Source: Rhizobium sp.
GTDB lineage: Bacteria > Pseudomonadota > Alphaproteobacteria > Rhizobiales > Rhizobiaceae
Length of the DNA stretch: 26,922 bases
Reading direction: 5' to 3'
Assembly (NCBI GenBank): GCA_003501385.1
Contig: DNPN01000174.1
Span: 1 to 26,922 of the forward strand
Shown here: positions 1 through 6,932 of the stretch, one piece after another
Layout of the letters: the number at the start of each line of letters is the position of its first letter
Position numbering within the stretch: the first letter of the stretch is position 1
Translations under genes and position numbers: made by a program
The notes under the pieces: generated by a model
Told to the model about the DNA's origin: nothing
What the model saw: the letters and a program-made list of their open reading frames with translations, nothing else
Databases searched by the model: none

Positions 1-29
1 TCATTGAGGACAATGAAACGCGACAGGCT

Positions 30-1931
30 TTAGATAATCACATGCGAGCCCAGCTCGACCACACGATTGGCCGGCAGGCGGAAATAGTCTGACGGATCGG
101 TTGCGGAATTGGCGAGCGCAATAAACAGCCGATCCTGCCAATTGGGCATGCCCGCCTTGGCATCCGGCACCAGCTTGCGGCGGCCAAGGTAGAAGGAGGT
201 AGACATGATATCGAATTTCAAGCCGCCCTTACGCAATTTGGCCAGCGCCTGCGACACGTTTTGCTGCTCCATGAAGCCGAAACGGATTTCCACCCGGCTG
301 AAGCGCTCGGACAGGCTCTCGGCTACAAAGCGTTCTGCCTCGGTTGCGCGCGGACGGTTCACAGTTTTGATGGTGAGAATGATATTCTTCTCATGCAAAA
401 CGTGATTGTGCTTCAGATTATGTAAAAGCGCTGCCGGAGCAGTTTCCGGATCGCTGGTGAGGAAAATGGCCGTGCCCGGCACACAGACCGGCGCGTGGTC
501 GCTTTTGCGCTCAACTGATGGAATGAAGGATGACAGCGGAATATCGGCATGGCGTGTTTTGGCAAACAGAATGGCTGTGCCACGACGCCATGTCCACATG
601 ACGATGGTGAAGGCTGCGGCAAAAAACACCGGAATATAGCCGCCATCGTGGATTTTCAGCAGGTTTGCCCCGAGAAACACCATTTCCAGCGCCAGTAGCG
701 GCACAATGACCAGCAGCGCCACCAAGACCGACCATTTCCACTTCACCCGTACAAATTCAAAGGCCATGATGGTGGTCACCACCATCGCACCCGTTACAGA
801 AATGCCGTAGGCTGTGGCCAGCGCATCCGAGCTTTCAAACAACAGTACCAAGCCTAGAACACCGATCAACAGCAGCGTATTGACGGCAGGAAGGTAAATC
901 TGCCCGGTGTTGGTCTCGGAGGTGAAGGTGATTTCCATGCGGGGCAGAAAGCCAAGGTGAATCGCCTGACGCACCATGGAAAAGGCACCCGTGATCACCG
1001 CCTGGCTGGCAATAACTGTTGCTGCTGTGGCCAGAATGATCACGGGAATGATCGCCCAGCTGGGGAACATCAGGTAGAATGGATCCCGCGCCATGGATGG
1101 ATCTTTCAACACCAAAGCACCTTGCCCCAGATAGTTGATCAACAGCGACGGAAACACCAGACAGAACCACGCCAGTTGAATCGGCTTGCGGCCAAAGTGG
1201 CCAAGGTCTGCATAAAGAGCTTCGGCACCCGTCACGGTCAGAAACACAGCACCCAGCACAACAAAGCCCAGAAATTTTTCCTGAAACAGAAAGGTCACGG
1301 CATTGATTGGGTTGAACGCCCAGAAAATCGCCGGATCATCAAAAATATGAATCAGGCCACCCGCAGCCATCACAAAAAACCAGACAACGGTGATGGGTCC
1401 AAACAGATTGGCCACAGCCCCCGTGCCGCGTGATTGCATGGCAAACAGAATGATCAGAATAACCACCGAGATCGGCACCACAAAGGGGCTGGCCTGCGGT
1501 GCCACCAGCTTCATCCCCTCTACAGCCGACAACACAGACAGCGCCGGTGTGATCATGGCATCGCCCAGAAACAGCGCGGCACCGACCAGACCCAGCACCA
1601 TCAGCACAAGGGTGCGGCGACCCGCAGTTTTGCTCAACAATGCCAGCAGCGACAGCGTGCCGCCTTCACCATCATTGTCTGCCCTCAGCAGAAACAGCAC
1701 ATATTTCAGTGTCACAATGATTGTCAGCGTCCATACAATCAGGGACGTCAAACCAATCACCTCGAAACGGGTAATGCCATCATAGGAAATTGGCTTGAGC
1801 GCTTCACGAAAGGCGTAGAGCGGGCTTGTGCCAATATCGCCATAGACAACCCCGACTGAACCAATGGCGGGCAGCAACAGGCTGCGCAGGCCATTTTTTT
1901 CAGTCGGTGCATGAGATGAATCCTGGGACAT
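30..1931 (-). CDS. kup: Kup-family low-affinity potassium uptake protein
   Basis: Inner-membrane K+ (probably K+/H+ symport) transporter of the KUP/HAK/KT family. The N-terminal signature GVVYGDIGTSPLYAF lies at about residues 27-41 and is the most diagnostic KUP motif. About twelve hydrophobic segments follow up to about residue 455, then a soluble C-terminal domain, giving 633 residues, normal for bacterial Kup. The ATG at 1931 is preferred; a TTG directly before it (1934) could also serve. No strong Shine-Dalgarno is visible upstream. The gene is transcribed away from a decayed corA-like fragment that ends only about 20 bases before the start, so the kup leader lies inside that remnant. 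Only 29 bases of downstream flank are in the window. Family assignment is secure; whether the transporter is constitutive or regulated cannot be read here. Confidence 0.95.
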   Translation of the reverse strand: MSQDSSHAPTEKNGLRSLLLPAIGSVGVVYGDIGTSPLYAFREALKPISYDGITRFEVIGLTSLIVWTLTIIVTLKYVLFLLRADNDGEGGTLSLLALLSKTAGRRTLVLMVLGLVGAALFLGDAMITPALSVLSAVEGMKLVAPQASPFVVPISVVILIILFAMQSRGTGAVANLFGPITVVWFFVMAAGGLIHIFDDPAIFWAFNPINAVTFLFQEKFLGFVVLGAVFLTVTGAEALYADLGHFGRKPIQLAWFCLVFPSLLINYLGQGALVLKDPSMARDPFYLMFPSWAIIPVIILATAATVIASQAVITGAFSMVRQAIHLGFLPRMEITFTSETNTGQIYLPAVNTLLLIGVLGLVLLFESSDALATAYGISVTGAMVVTTIMAFEFVRVKWKWSVLVALLVIVPLLALEMVFLGANLLKIHDGGYIPVFFAAAFTIVMWTWRRGTAILFAKTRHADIPLSSFIPSVERKSDHAPVCVPGTAIFLTSDPETAPAALLHNLKHNHVLHEKNIILTIKTVNRPRATEAERFVAESLSERFSRVEIRFGFMEQQNVSQALAKLRKGGLKFDIMSTSFYLGRRKLVPDAKAGMPNWQDRLFIALANSATDPSDYFRLPANRVVELGSHVII

Positions 1932-1950
1932 CAATCTTTACAGGCTCTGA

Positions 1951-2122
1951 GAGCCAGCCTTTCCAACGAAAAACAGGAAGGGAACACCCGTGGCAACCAC
2001 CTTCGACCATAAAGCAAGGAGGTAACCAAAGTGCCAATTCAATTCGGACATGACATGAACACGCAACCAGCGTGTTATGACGCGCAGCGTTGCCAGCGCA
2101 GAAAAACAGCAACGGATAGCAT
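1951..2122 (-). pseudogene. CorA-type Mg2+ transporter remnant (decayed C-terminus)
   Basis: Read on the minus strand in shifting frames, this stretch spells the last two membrane helices of a CorA-family magnesium channel. Pieces in order are MLSVAVFL (2122-2099), TLVA (2073-2062; compare PPTLIAS), HVMSELNWHFGYLLAL (from about 2057; compare the CorA loop GMNF-xxMPELxWxxGYPLAL), VVATGVPFLFF, and after a one-base frame change in the T-run near 1970, RWKGWL (1968-1951; compare the usual C-terminal RRKGWL). The GMN motif is lost and several frameshifts are present, so it cannot make a functional protein. Family resemblance is from memory of CorA termini. The rest of the gene is not recognisable upstream, although a D-QNN-I stretch near 2205 faintly resembles the EQNNI of CorA. 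Confidence 0.7.
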
Positions 2123-2600
2123 TGTCTGAGGGTTTCATCAGCGGCATCGTCATGCAAACGCCATGATCGTCACTCATCTCACGACACGTGGGAGAAATGT
2201 TGTTTTGATCATGGCCGATTGGGGATGCGAAGGAAACGCGAGACAGCGGAAAGCACTCCCCCGTTTGAGCGGAATGGACAGGATTGCGCAAAAAAATATC
2301 ATTCGCAAGGCGCGCTGGCGCATCGCTGGGCAGAGCCAAACCTGCCGTCCCGTCACACCTGTAAGCTTTACTCAAACGTGATACCTTCGTCCAATGGACA
2401 CCACAACACCCCGCATCACTCCGACACGACAAAGACGCTGCAACACTCCATATCCCCTGCACAATTTCCACCTTGCACCGACGACGACCCCGAAAAATCG
2501 ACCGAAACTCCTCGGTAAAAATCCGGCACCCGTCATCGTCGATCCGGGCAATGCTCCTTTGCAGCAGAAGACTTTAAACGATTAACAACCAAAAAATGGC
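2123..2600. other. Intergenic stretch with no recognised gene
   Basis: About 480 bases between the corA remnant and the end of the TerC gene. Open frames exist on both strands, but none has a convincing start signal, family signature or codon bias. The part nearest the remnant may be further decayed corA sequence; the rest shows nothing I can name. No clear terminator hairpin for the TerC gene was seen. Confidence 0.5.
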
Positions 2601-3584
2601 TCAGTTTTTCGTGTGCGGTGCACTGGTCTTCAGCAGCGAACCAATAACACCTGCCGATAAGATAGCAAGGGTAATTAACAGAGACACCAGCGGTGGAATA
2701 TGCATCACTCCAAGCATATCGCCAATCAGGATCTTGCCGCCAATAAAAATCAGCACGGCGGAGAGCGCGTATTTTAACAAAATAAAGCGTTCCAGCATGG
2801 CAGACAGCGCAAAATATAGCGCCCTCAGTCCAAGTATGGCGGAAATATTGGACGTGAAGACAATATAGGGATCGGTGGTGATGGAAAAAATCGCTGGAAC
2901 ACTGTCAACAGCAAAAATAACGTCGGCCAGTTCCACCATCACAAGCGCGAGAAACAGCGGGGTCGCAAATAATTTGGGTTTTGCCACCACATCGCCTGGC
3001 GCGGGTAGCCGGACGAAAAACTTTTCGCCATGCAACTCTTCCGTAATGGGCAAGCGCTTGTGCAAAAATTTCAAAACAGGGTTGGAGGAGACATCATATT
3101 CTTGCTCGGCGGAAATCAACATCTTGATTCCGGTGTAGACCAGAAAAGCGGCAAACACATAGAGAACCCAATGGAAGTTCTCGACAATGGCTGTGCCCGC
3201 CCCCACCATGATGCCACGCAACAGAACGACACCGACAATGCCATAGACCAAGGCACGATGCTGAAGATGCTGAGGAATTTTAAAATAGCCAAAAATCAGG
3301 GCGATCACGAAAATATTGTCGAGTGACAGGCTTTCTTCCACCACATAGCCAGTCAGATAGAGAATCGCCTGCTCGTGACCGATACGCCACCAGATAAAGC
3401 CCGCAAATGCCACGCCCATAGCAATATAAAAAGCCGAGAGCTTCATACTCTGCGCAACATTGATATGGTGGGTTTTCTTGCTCAAAACCCCAAGGTCAAT
3501 GACCAGCAATACAAAAACAAACAGAAGAAAGCCCAGCCACATCCACAAAGGCTGGCCGAGAAAATCGGAGGTCACGAACATCAT
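2601..3584 (-). CDS. TerC-family integral membrane protein (Alx-like)
   Basis: 327-residue polytopic membrane protein of the TerC superfamily, whose studied members (Alx, MeeF/MeeY) export Mn2+ or load metals onto exported proteins. The two hallmark repeats are present: ESLSLDNIFVIALIFGYF at about residues 84-101 and ELADVIFAVDSVPA at 218-231, with their paired acidic residues in membrane helices. About nine hydrophobic segments are separated by a charged central loop at about 155-205. Length matches the Alx/YgjT type. Tandem ATGs occur at 3584 and 3581 and the Shine-Dalgarno is weak. It is separated from mrp by a hairpin and has its own promoter-like sequence at 3699-3727, so it is probably transcribed alone. 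Mn2+ is the best guess for the substrate by family analogy; tellurite resistance is historical naming and not implied. Confidence 0.92.
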   Translation of the reverse strand: MMFVTSDFLGQPLWMWLGFLLFVFVLLVIDLGVLSKKTHHINVAQSMKLSAFYIAMGVAFAGFIWWRIGHEQAILYLTGYVVEESLSLDNIFVIALIFGYFKIPQHLQHRALVYGIVGVVLLRGIMVGAGTAIVENFHWVLYVFAAFLVYTGIKMLISAEQEYDVSSNPVLKFLHKRLPITEELHGEKFFVRLPAPGDVVAKPKLFATPLFLALVMVELADVIFAVDSVPAIFSITTDPYIVFTSNISAILGLRALYFALSAMLERFILLKYALSAVLIFIGGKILIGDMLGVMHIPPLVSLLITLAILSAGVIGSLLKTSAPHTKN

Positions 3585-3698
3585 GATTTTTTAAACTCTT
3601 ACGGCGTTGTCAATCAAAACAACTCCGACATCACGAGAAAGCCGAAATTTTCTCGCCAGAGGGGCCCGCAGTTGCGCACAAGATGTGCGATAACAGTG
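3585..3698 (-). promoter_or_regulatory. Hairpin-rich 5' leader of the TerC-family gene
   Basis: The about 110-base leader can form three successive hairpins on the minus strand: CGCACA-tct-TGTGCG near 3676-3690, CGAGAAA-N8-TTTCTCG near 3634-3655, and GTTGT-N7-ACAAC close to the start codon. TerC/Alx genes in many bacteria carry a Mn2+-sensing yybP-ykoY riboswitch here, but the conserved core of that riboswitch is not recognisable, so this is noted only as a structured leader of unknown function. Confidence 0.3.
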
Positions 3699-3727
3699 AT
3701 ATGATACAAGATCACGAAAAATTCAAG
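3699..3727 (-). promoter_or_regulatory. Possible sigma-70 promoter for the TerC-family gene
   Basis: On the minus strand, CTTGAA (3727-3722) and TCATAT (3704-3699) are separated by exactly 17 bases, close to the alphaproteobacterial consensus CTTGAC-N17-CTATAT. It lies about 115 bases upstream of the start codon and would give the structured leader described above. Confidence 0.4.
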
Positions 3728-3887
3728 TTTTCGATTTGCACCTTCACAAATTTGACTTTTGTCAATGCAACCCGACCGTGAATTAGGCATAAAATTCTCA
3801 ACACATAGACAGGGCCGATTCTGGTATACTCCGATTCTGGCAGACATTGTGTGTTGCAACCGCTTAAACCCTACACTTTTGGCGGCA

Positions 3888-3917
3888 CCGTCGTTGCAGC
3901 GTGCACTGCAACGACGG
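3888..3917. terminator. Strong hairpin between mrp and the TerC gene
   Basis: Perfect 12-bp stem CCGTCGTTGCAG / CTGCAACGACGG with a 6-base loop, six bases past the mrp stop codon. Its position suggests it ends mrp transcription or protects the mRNA 3' end. There is no U-tract after it in the mrp direction, so intrinsic termination is only probable. Confidence 0.6.
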
Positions 3918-3922
3918 CATTT

Positions 3923-5086
3923 TCACTCAAACGTAATCTTCGGTGCCTTGCGCGATGAATGGCGCTGCACTTCTTGCCAAACCTTGGTTGCGATATCACG
4001 ATACACTTGGGACTGCACATTGTCCGGCTCGGCCACAACAATCGGAGTGCCGGCGTCGGATTTTTCTCGAATGGAAATCGTCAGCGGCACTTCGCCCAGG
4101 AACGGCACACCAATGGCCTCGGCCTCGGCCTTTGCCCCACCATGCCCAAAAATATCATAGCGATTGCCCGTGTCCGGCGCGATAAAATAGCTCATATTCT
4201 CAACGATGCCGAGCACCGGCACTTCGACCTTGTTGAACATATTGATGCCCTTGCGCGCATCAATCAGCGCCAGATCCTGCGGGGTGGAGACAATCACAGC
4301 CCCGGTCAGCGGCACTTGCTGAGCCATGGTCAGTTGGGCATCGCCCGTGCCGGGCGGCATATCCACCACCAGCACATCCAGTTCACCCCAGGCCACTTCC
4401 CGCAACATTTGCATCAAGGCCGATTGCACCATGGGGCCGCGCCAGATCATCGCGGTGCCTTCGTCCACCAGAAAACCCATGGACATGGCCTTCAATCCAT
4501 AATTTTCCATGGGCACGATGATGCGTCCGTCAATTTGTTGCGGACGGCCGGAAATACCCAGCAGGCGTGGCATGGATGGCCCATAGACGTCGGCATCCAG
4601 AATACCCACCTTCAAGCCATTGGCCATCAAGGCCAGAGCCAGATTGACAGCTGTGGTGGACTTGCCAACGCCGCCCTTGCCCGAGGCTACCGCAACAATG
4701 GCTCCAATGCCGGGAATACCAGCCTTGGTTTGCTTGGGTGGCTGGCCCGGCGTGGCATGGGAATGCCCATGACTATGGCTGTGGTTATGGGCGTGCGACT
4801 GCGCGGCTGGCGCGGGCCGGGCCGGAGCGGCCCCCGCTTTGCGCTCTGCTGTCAGGCTGACCAGCGCGCCCTTGACGCCCGGCAACCCCTTGACCGTGCG
4901 CTCGGCGGCCAAACGCAGCGGCTCCAGCGCATCGGCGCGCTCGGCGGGAACATTGATGGAGAAATACACTTTGGCATCCGAAATAAACACGTCCGATACC
5001 ATGCCGAGATCAACGATATTGCCTTCAAGATCAGGACCGCGAACGGTTTTCAGAGCCTCGAGAACACTGTTTTTATCGGGTACCAT
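3923..5086 (-). CDS. mrp: Mrp/ApbC (NBP35-like) Fe-S cluster carrier ATPase
   Basis: Cytoplasmic P-loop ATPase of the Mrp/NBP35 family, which carries and inserts Fe-S clusters. An N-terminal MIP18/DUF59 domain (about 1-80, with VRGPDLEGNIVDLG) is joined by a linker to the deviant Walker A GKGGVGKST at 136-144, followed by DVYGPSMPRLLG and the DMPPGTGDAQL switch. The ATG at 5086 is preferred because GGAAAG lies just upstream and homologues begin at this point; longer in-frame starts up to 5176 add non-conserved sequence. Two features stand out. The linker holds seven histidines at alternating positions (98-110). The CxxC seen after ENMS in E. coli Mrp is replaced by IAPDTGNRYDIFG, as I recall for other alphaproteobacterial forms. 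The gene appears monocistronic and ends in a perfect hairpin. Confidence 0.95.
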   Translation of the reverse strand: MVPDKNSVLEALKTVRGPDLEGNIVDLGMVSDVFISDAKVYFSINVPAERADALEPLRLAAERTVKGLPGVKGALVSLTAERKAGAAPARPAPAAQSHAHNHSHSHGHSHATPGQPPKQTKAGIPGIGAIVAVASGKGGVGKSTTAVNLALALMANGLKVGILDADVYGPSMPRLLGISGRPQQIDGRIIVPMENYGLKAMSMGFLVDEGTAMIWRGPMVQSALMQMLREVAWGELDVLVVDMPPGTGDAQLTMAQQVPLTGAVIVSTPQDLALIDARKGINMFNKVEVPVLGIVENMSYFIAPDTGNRYDIFGHGGAKAEAEAIGVPFLGEVPLTISIREKSDAGTPIVVAEPDNVQSQVYRDIATKVWQEVQRHSSRKAPKITFE

Positions 5087-5230
5087 GGCACAACTTTCCA
5101 TTTGGAGTGTCCATCGCATGCAGGGCGATAGACGGGCAGACGGATTGGACGAACAACGGATACATGGGTGGTGCATCCCGCTTTAACCACCCCATACTGC
5201 AAATTCCGTCAAATCCAAAAGGATTATCAC

Positions 5231-5278
5231 AAACAAAAACCGCCGGACCATCCCTGCGCAACAGGTGGAACCGGCGGT
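5231..5278 (-). terminator. Intrinsic terminator
   Basis: On the minus strand an 8-bp perfect stem ACCGCCGG/CCGGCGGT (5278-5271 with 5246-5239), with nested CCA/TGG and CCTG/CAGG pairs in its 24-base interior, is followed at once by the U-rich run TTTTTGTTT. This is a textbook Rho-independent terminator. It lies over 250 bases past the NasS-like gene and about 150 bases upstream of mrp. Confidence 0.75.
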
Positions 5279-5449
5279 GTTTGGTTGAGCGCCTTCTTTG
5301 GTGCGCCCTTTTCAAAGTCCCCTCTGGACCTCTTTGCCTGTACCAAGCACAAAGCGTGCCAAGTGGCAGAATCCCGACTTATGGCCGTCCACGCATGGAT
5401 TGCAGCAGCAATCTGCCCAGATTTTAAATCCTCTTTGCTGAGCCTGCTT
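5231..5449 (-). ncRNA. Candidate structured non-coding RNA (about 215 nt)
   Basis: The gap between mrp and the NasS-like gene reads on the minus strand as a chain of hairpins bounded by a promoter-like sequence and an intrinsic terminator. Hairpin A (5447-5401) pairs GCAG-gct-CAGCAA with TTGCTG-CTGC. Hairpin B (5401-5370) is closed by AATCC/GGATT. Hairpin C (5367-5336) has GCAC/GTGC inside CCA/TGG. Hairpin D (5331-5315) pairs AGGTCC with GGACTT. The terminator closes the element. An 84-codon open frame (5481-5227) overlaps it, but lacks codon bias and runs through the terminator stem, so I favour RNA. It does not match the 6S, SRP, tmRNA or RNase P RNAs I can recall. It could instead be the structured 3' UTR of the upstream gene. 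The folds were found by eye; no energy calculation was done. Confidence 0.42.
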
Positions 5450-5453
5450 AAAA

Positions 5454-5482
5454 AACATACACAAGTGCAAGACCACTTCAAG
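5454..5482 (-). promoter_or_regulatory. Possible promoter of the structured RNA
   Basis: CTTGAA (5482-5477) and TATGTT (5459-5454) on the minus strand with a 17-base spacer fit the rhizobial sigma-70 pattern. Transcription would begin near 5447-5450, exactly at the base of hairpin A. Confidence 0.4.
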
Positions 5483-5528
5483 AAATGTTAGCGGACTTTC
5501 CCCCACCGGCAAAATTTACGGTACCAGA

Positions 5529-6839
5529 TCATGCTCCCAGATCATGCTCAATGTCATCCGGGTCGAAAATTCGCCCGTCAAAAAAGCCATCTGGCCCCAA
5601 CATCAGGCTACCTGTTGTCGAGCCCACATAGTCCGCCCTGCTCAGGGCACCCTCCAGTTTCCGATTGGCACCGGGCATGGGGGCAAACATGGGCTTGAGC
5701 GCGCGGCGATAGAGATCCGGTCGGTAGGTATCCAACACGGTTTGGCGGTTTGCCGCAGAGTGAACCACATGACCCGCACGTACCATCTGGCTGTAAAACC
5801 AGAGGCCCTGACTTTCCCAGGGAAAGCCTGCCGCCTTGCGCTCCAGCACCAGAAATCCATCCACCTGCCGCACAACACCGGGGGCTACAACCACCTCACC
5901 GGTCAAGGCTGGCAACAGCAGCCCTCCATCGACACCAAGATGGCGCGGTGCGGCCAGAATGCCTGCCAGTTCTTCAATGTTGTCAGGATTTCCGCACCAT
6001 TGCGCTGCCCGGTGCAAGGCCCGCACCAAAGCATCCAGTTCCGGGCGATTGTCTTCACTCCACTTCCGGGAGATGCCAAGAACCTTATCGGGGCCATCGC
6101 GCCAAATGGCAGTGCTGGTGGTCACAATGCGCCCCACCTGTCGCTGCACGGCCAGGCTGTTCCATGGCTCGGCGGCACAAAAGCCATCGATAGCTCCTTC
6201 TGCCACAGCATCCGCCATCAAAGGTGATGGCAGCGCGACCATCTCAACATCAACACCCGGTTTGATGCCGCAGGCGCTCAGCCAGTAACGGAGTTGATAG
6301 CCTTGCCCAGAATGTTCAAAGCCCAGGGCAAACCGCAGGCGCGGCAAGCCTTGCTGCGTGCGGTTGGCAACGACAGCCTTGAGTGCGGCTCCCGTGGCAA
6401 TTGGGTCTAGAGCATCGTGCCGTAAATCGGAATCGGCACGATGCTCTAGATTATTGTTTTCGCATCGGATTTTTCCAAAAACCGGCTCCCACTTTCCGGT
6501 CCGATGCTGTGGCACCAACCCTTCACCCAATCCGGCTTGCGTCAGTTGCGCATACAGCGCGTTTGACGCGGTGATGGCACCTCCCGCCAAATTCAGTGTC
6601 ATCACCACCAGCAGGCTTGGCGATACAGGATAAAGCCCAAGGTTGGCCGCAAGCGCCAAAGGTGCTGGCATATGGGCACCATGAAAATGGCCAACGGCCA
6701 GTCGATCACGAATATTGGCCCAGGATGTTTCGCGCACCAGCCGTAATTTCAGACCTTCGTCAGCGGCAAACCCTTTTTCTGATGCAACCACCAGAGCTGC
6801 GCTATCCACAAACGGCATATAGCCAAGTGTCACCTCCAT
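5529..6839 (-). CDS. NrtA/CmpA-family nitrate-binding protein without signal peptide (NasS-like)
   Basis: A periplasmic-binding-protein-like fold of the NrtA/CmpA family: MEVTLGYMPFVDSAALVVASEKG at the N-terminus, HGAHMPAPLALA at about 53-64, and GFCAAEPWNSLAVQ, the typical ligand-site segment. It has no signal peptide or lipobox, so it is predicted to be cytoplasmic like NasS, the nitrate/nitrite sensor that sequesters the antiterminator NasT. No nasT-like ANTAR gene adjoins it, which weakens the assignment; a transporter-associated or orphan binding protein is the alternative. The start is supported by a GGGGGG run seven bases before the ATG. About 36 residues (109-144, rich in H, R, N) are encoded by a palindromic repeat inserted in frame, which explains 436 residues against about 400 in relatives. 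It lies 93 bases after the LuxR gene on the same strand. Confidence 0.85.
   Translation of the reverse strand: MEVTLGYMPFVDSAALVVASEKGFAADEGLKLRLVRETSWANIRDRLAVGHFHGAHMPAPLALAANLGLYPVSPSLLVVMTLNLAGGAITASNALYAQLTQAGLGEGLVPQHRTGKWEPVFGKIRCENNNLEHRADSDLRHDALDPIATGAALKAVVANRTQQGLPRLRFALGFEHSGQGYQLRYWLSACGIKPGVDVEMVALPSPLMADAVAEGAIDGFCAAEPWNSLAVQRQVGRIVTTSTAIWRDGPDKVLGISRKWSEDNRPELDALVRALHRAAQWCGNPDNIEELAGILAAPRHLGVDGGLLLPALTGEVVVAPGVVRQVDGFLVLERKAAGFPWESQGLWFYSQMVRAGHVVHSAANRQTVLDTYRPDLYRRALKPMFAPMPGANRKLEGALSRADYVGSTTGSLMLGPDGFFDGRIFDPDDIEHDLGA
6406..6508 (-). repeat. Palindromic repeat element inserted inside the NasS-like coding sequence
   Basis: Two palindromes in tandem. The first has perfect 17-bp arms TCTAGAGCATCGTGCCG (6406-6422 and 6434-6450) with an 11-base loop. 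The second has GCATCGGA / TCCGATGC at 6462-6469 and 6500-6507. The second is the same 46 bases long and has the same interior pattern (an accgaaaagtggg-like half followed by a cggtttt-like half, on the minus strand) as the element at 8141-8186, which is intergenic. The element belongs to the short palindromic repeats common in rhizobial genomes. Here it is read through in frame and adds about 34-36 residues to the protein. Confidence 0.85.
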
Positions 6840-6932
6840 GGATCAGCCCCCCTTATGAACCGCCGCCTCTCTGCCTTTATAACGTGTTTGCGTTTTATCA
6901 AATGCAACAGGAGGTGAGAATGTGTTGAGAGA

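Noticed and set aside
1938..2471. 177-codon minus-strand ORF upstream of kup
   Set aside because: Only its last about 35 residues resemble a protein family (CorA), and the same family match continues in another frame, so it is a decayed fragment rather than an intact gene.
3585..3700. yybP-ykoY manganese riboswitch before the TerC-family gene
   Set aside because: Expected for this gene family, but the conserved riboswitch core could not be recognised; only generic hairpins are seen.
3959..5131. 390-codon open frame on the plus strand opposite mrp
   Set aside because: It is the antisense shadow of a well-conserved gene, with no family signature and a His/Gln/Arg-rich composition typical of such shadows.
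5227..5481. 84-codon minus-strand ORF before mrp
   Set aside because: No codon bias and it reads through an intrinsic terminator stem; the stretch is better explained as structured RNA.
5528..5545. Short direct duplication of ATCATGCTC near the NasS-like stop codon
   Set aside because: Only about ten bases (agatcatgctc twice), likely a simple local duplication with no flanking mobile element.
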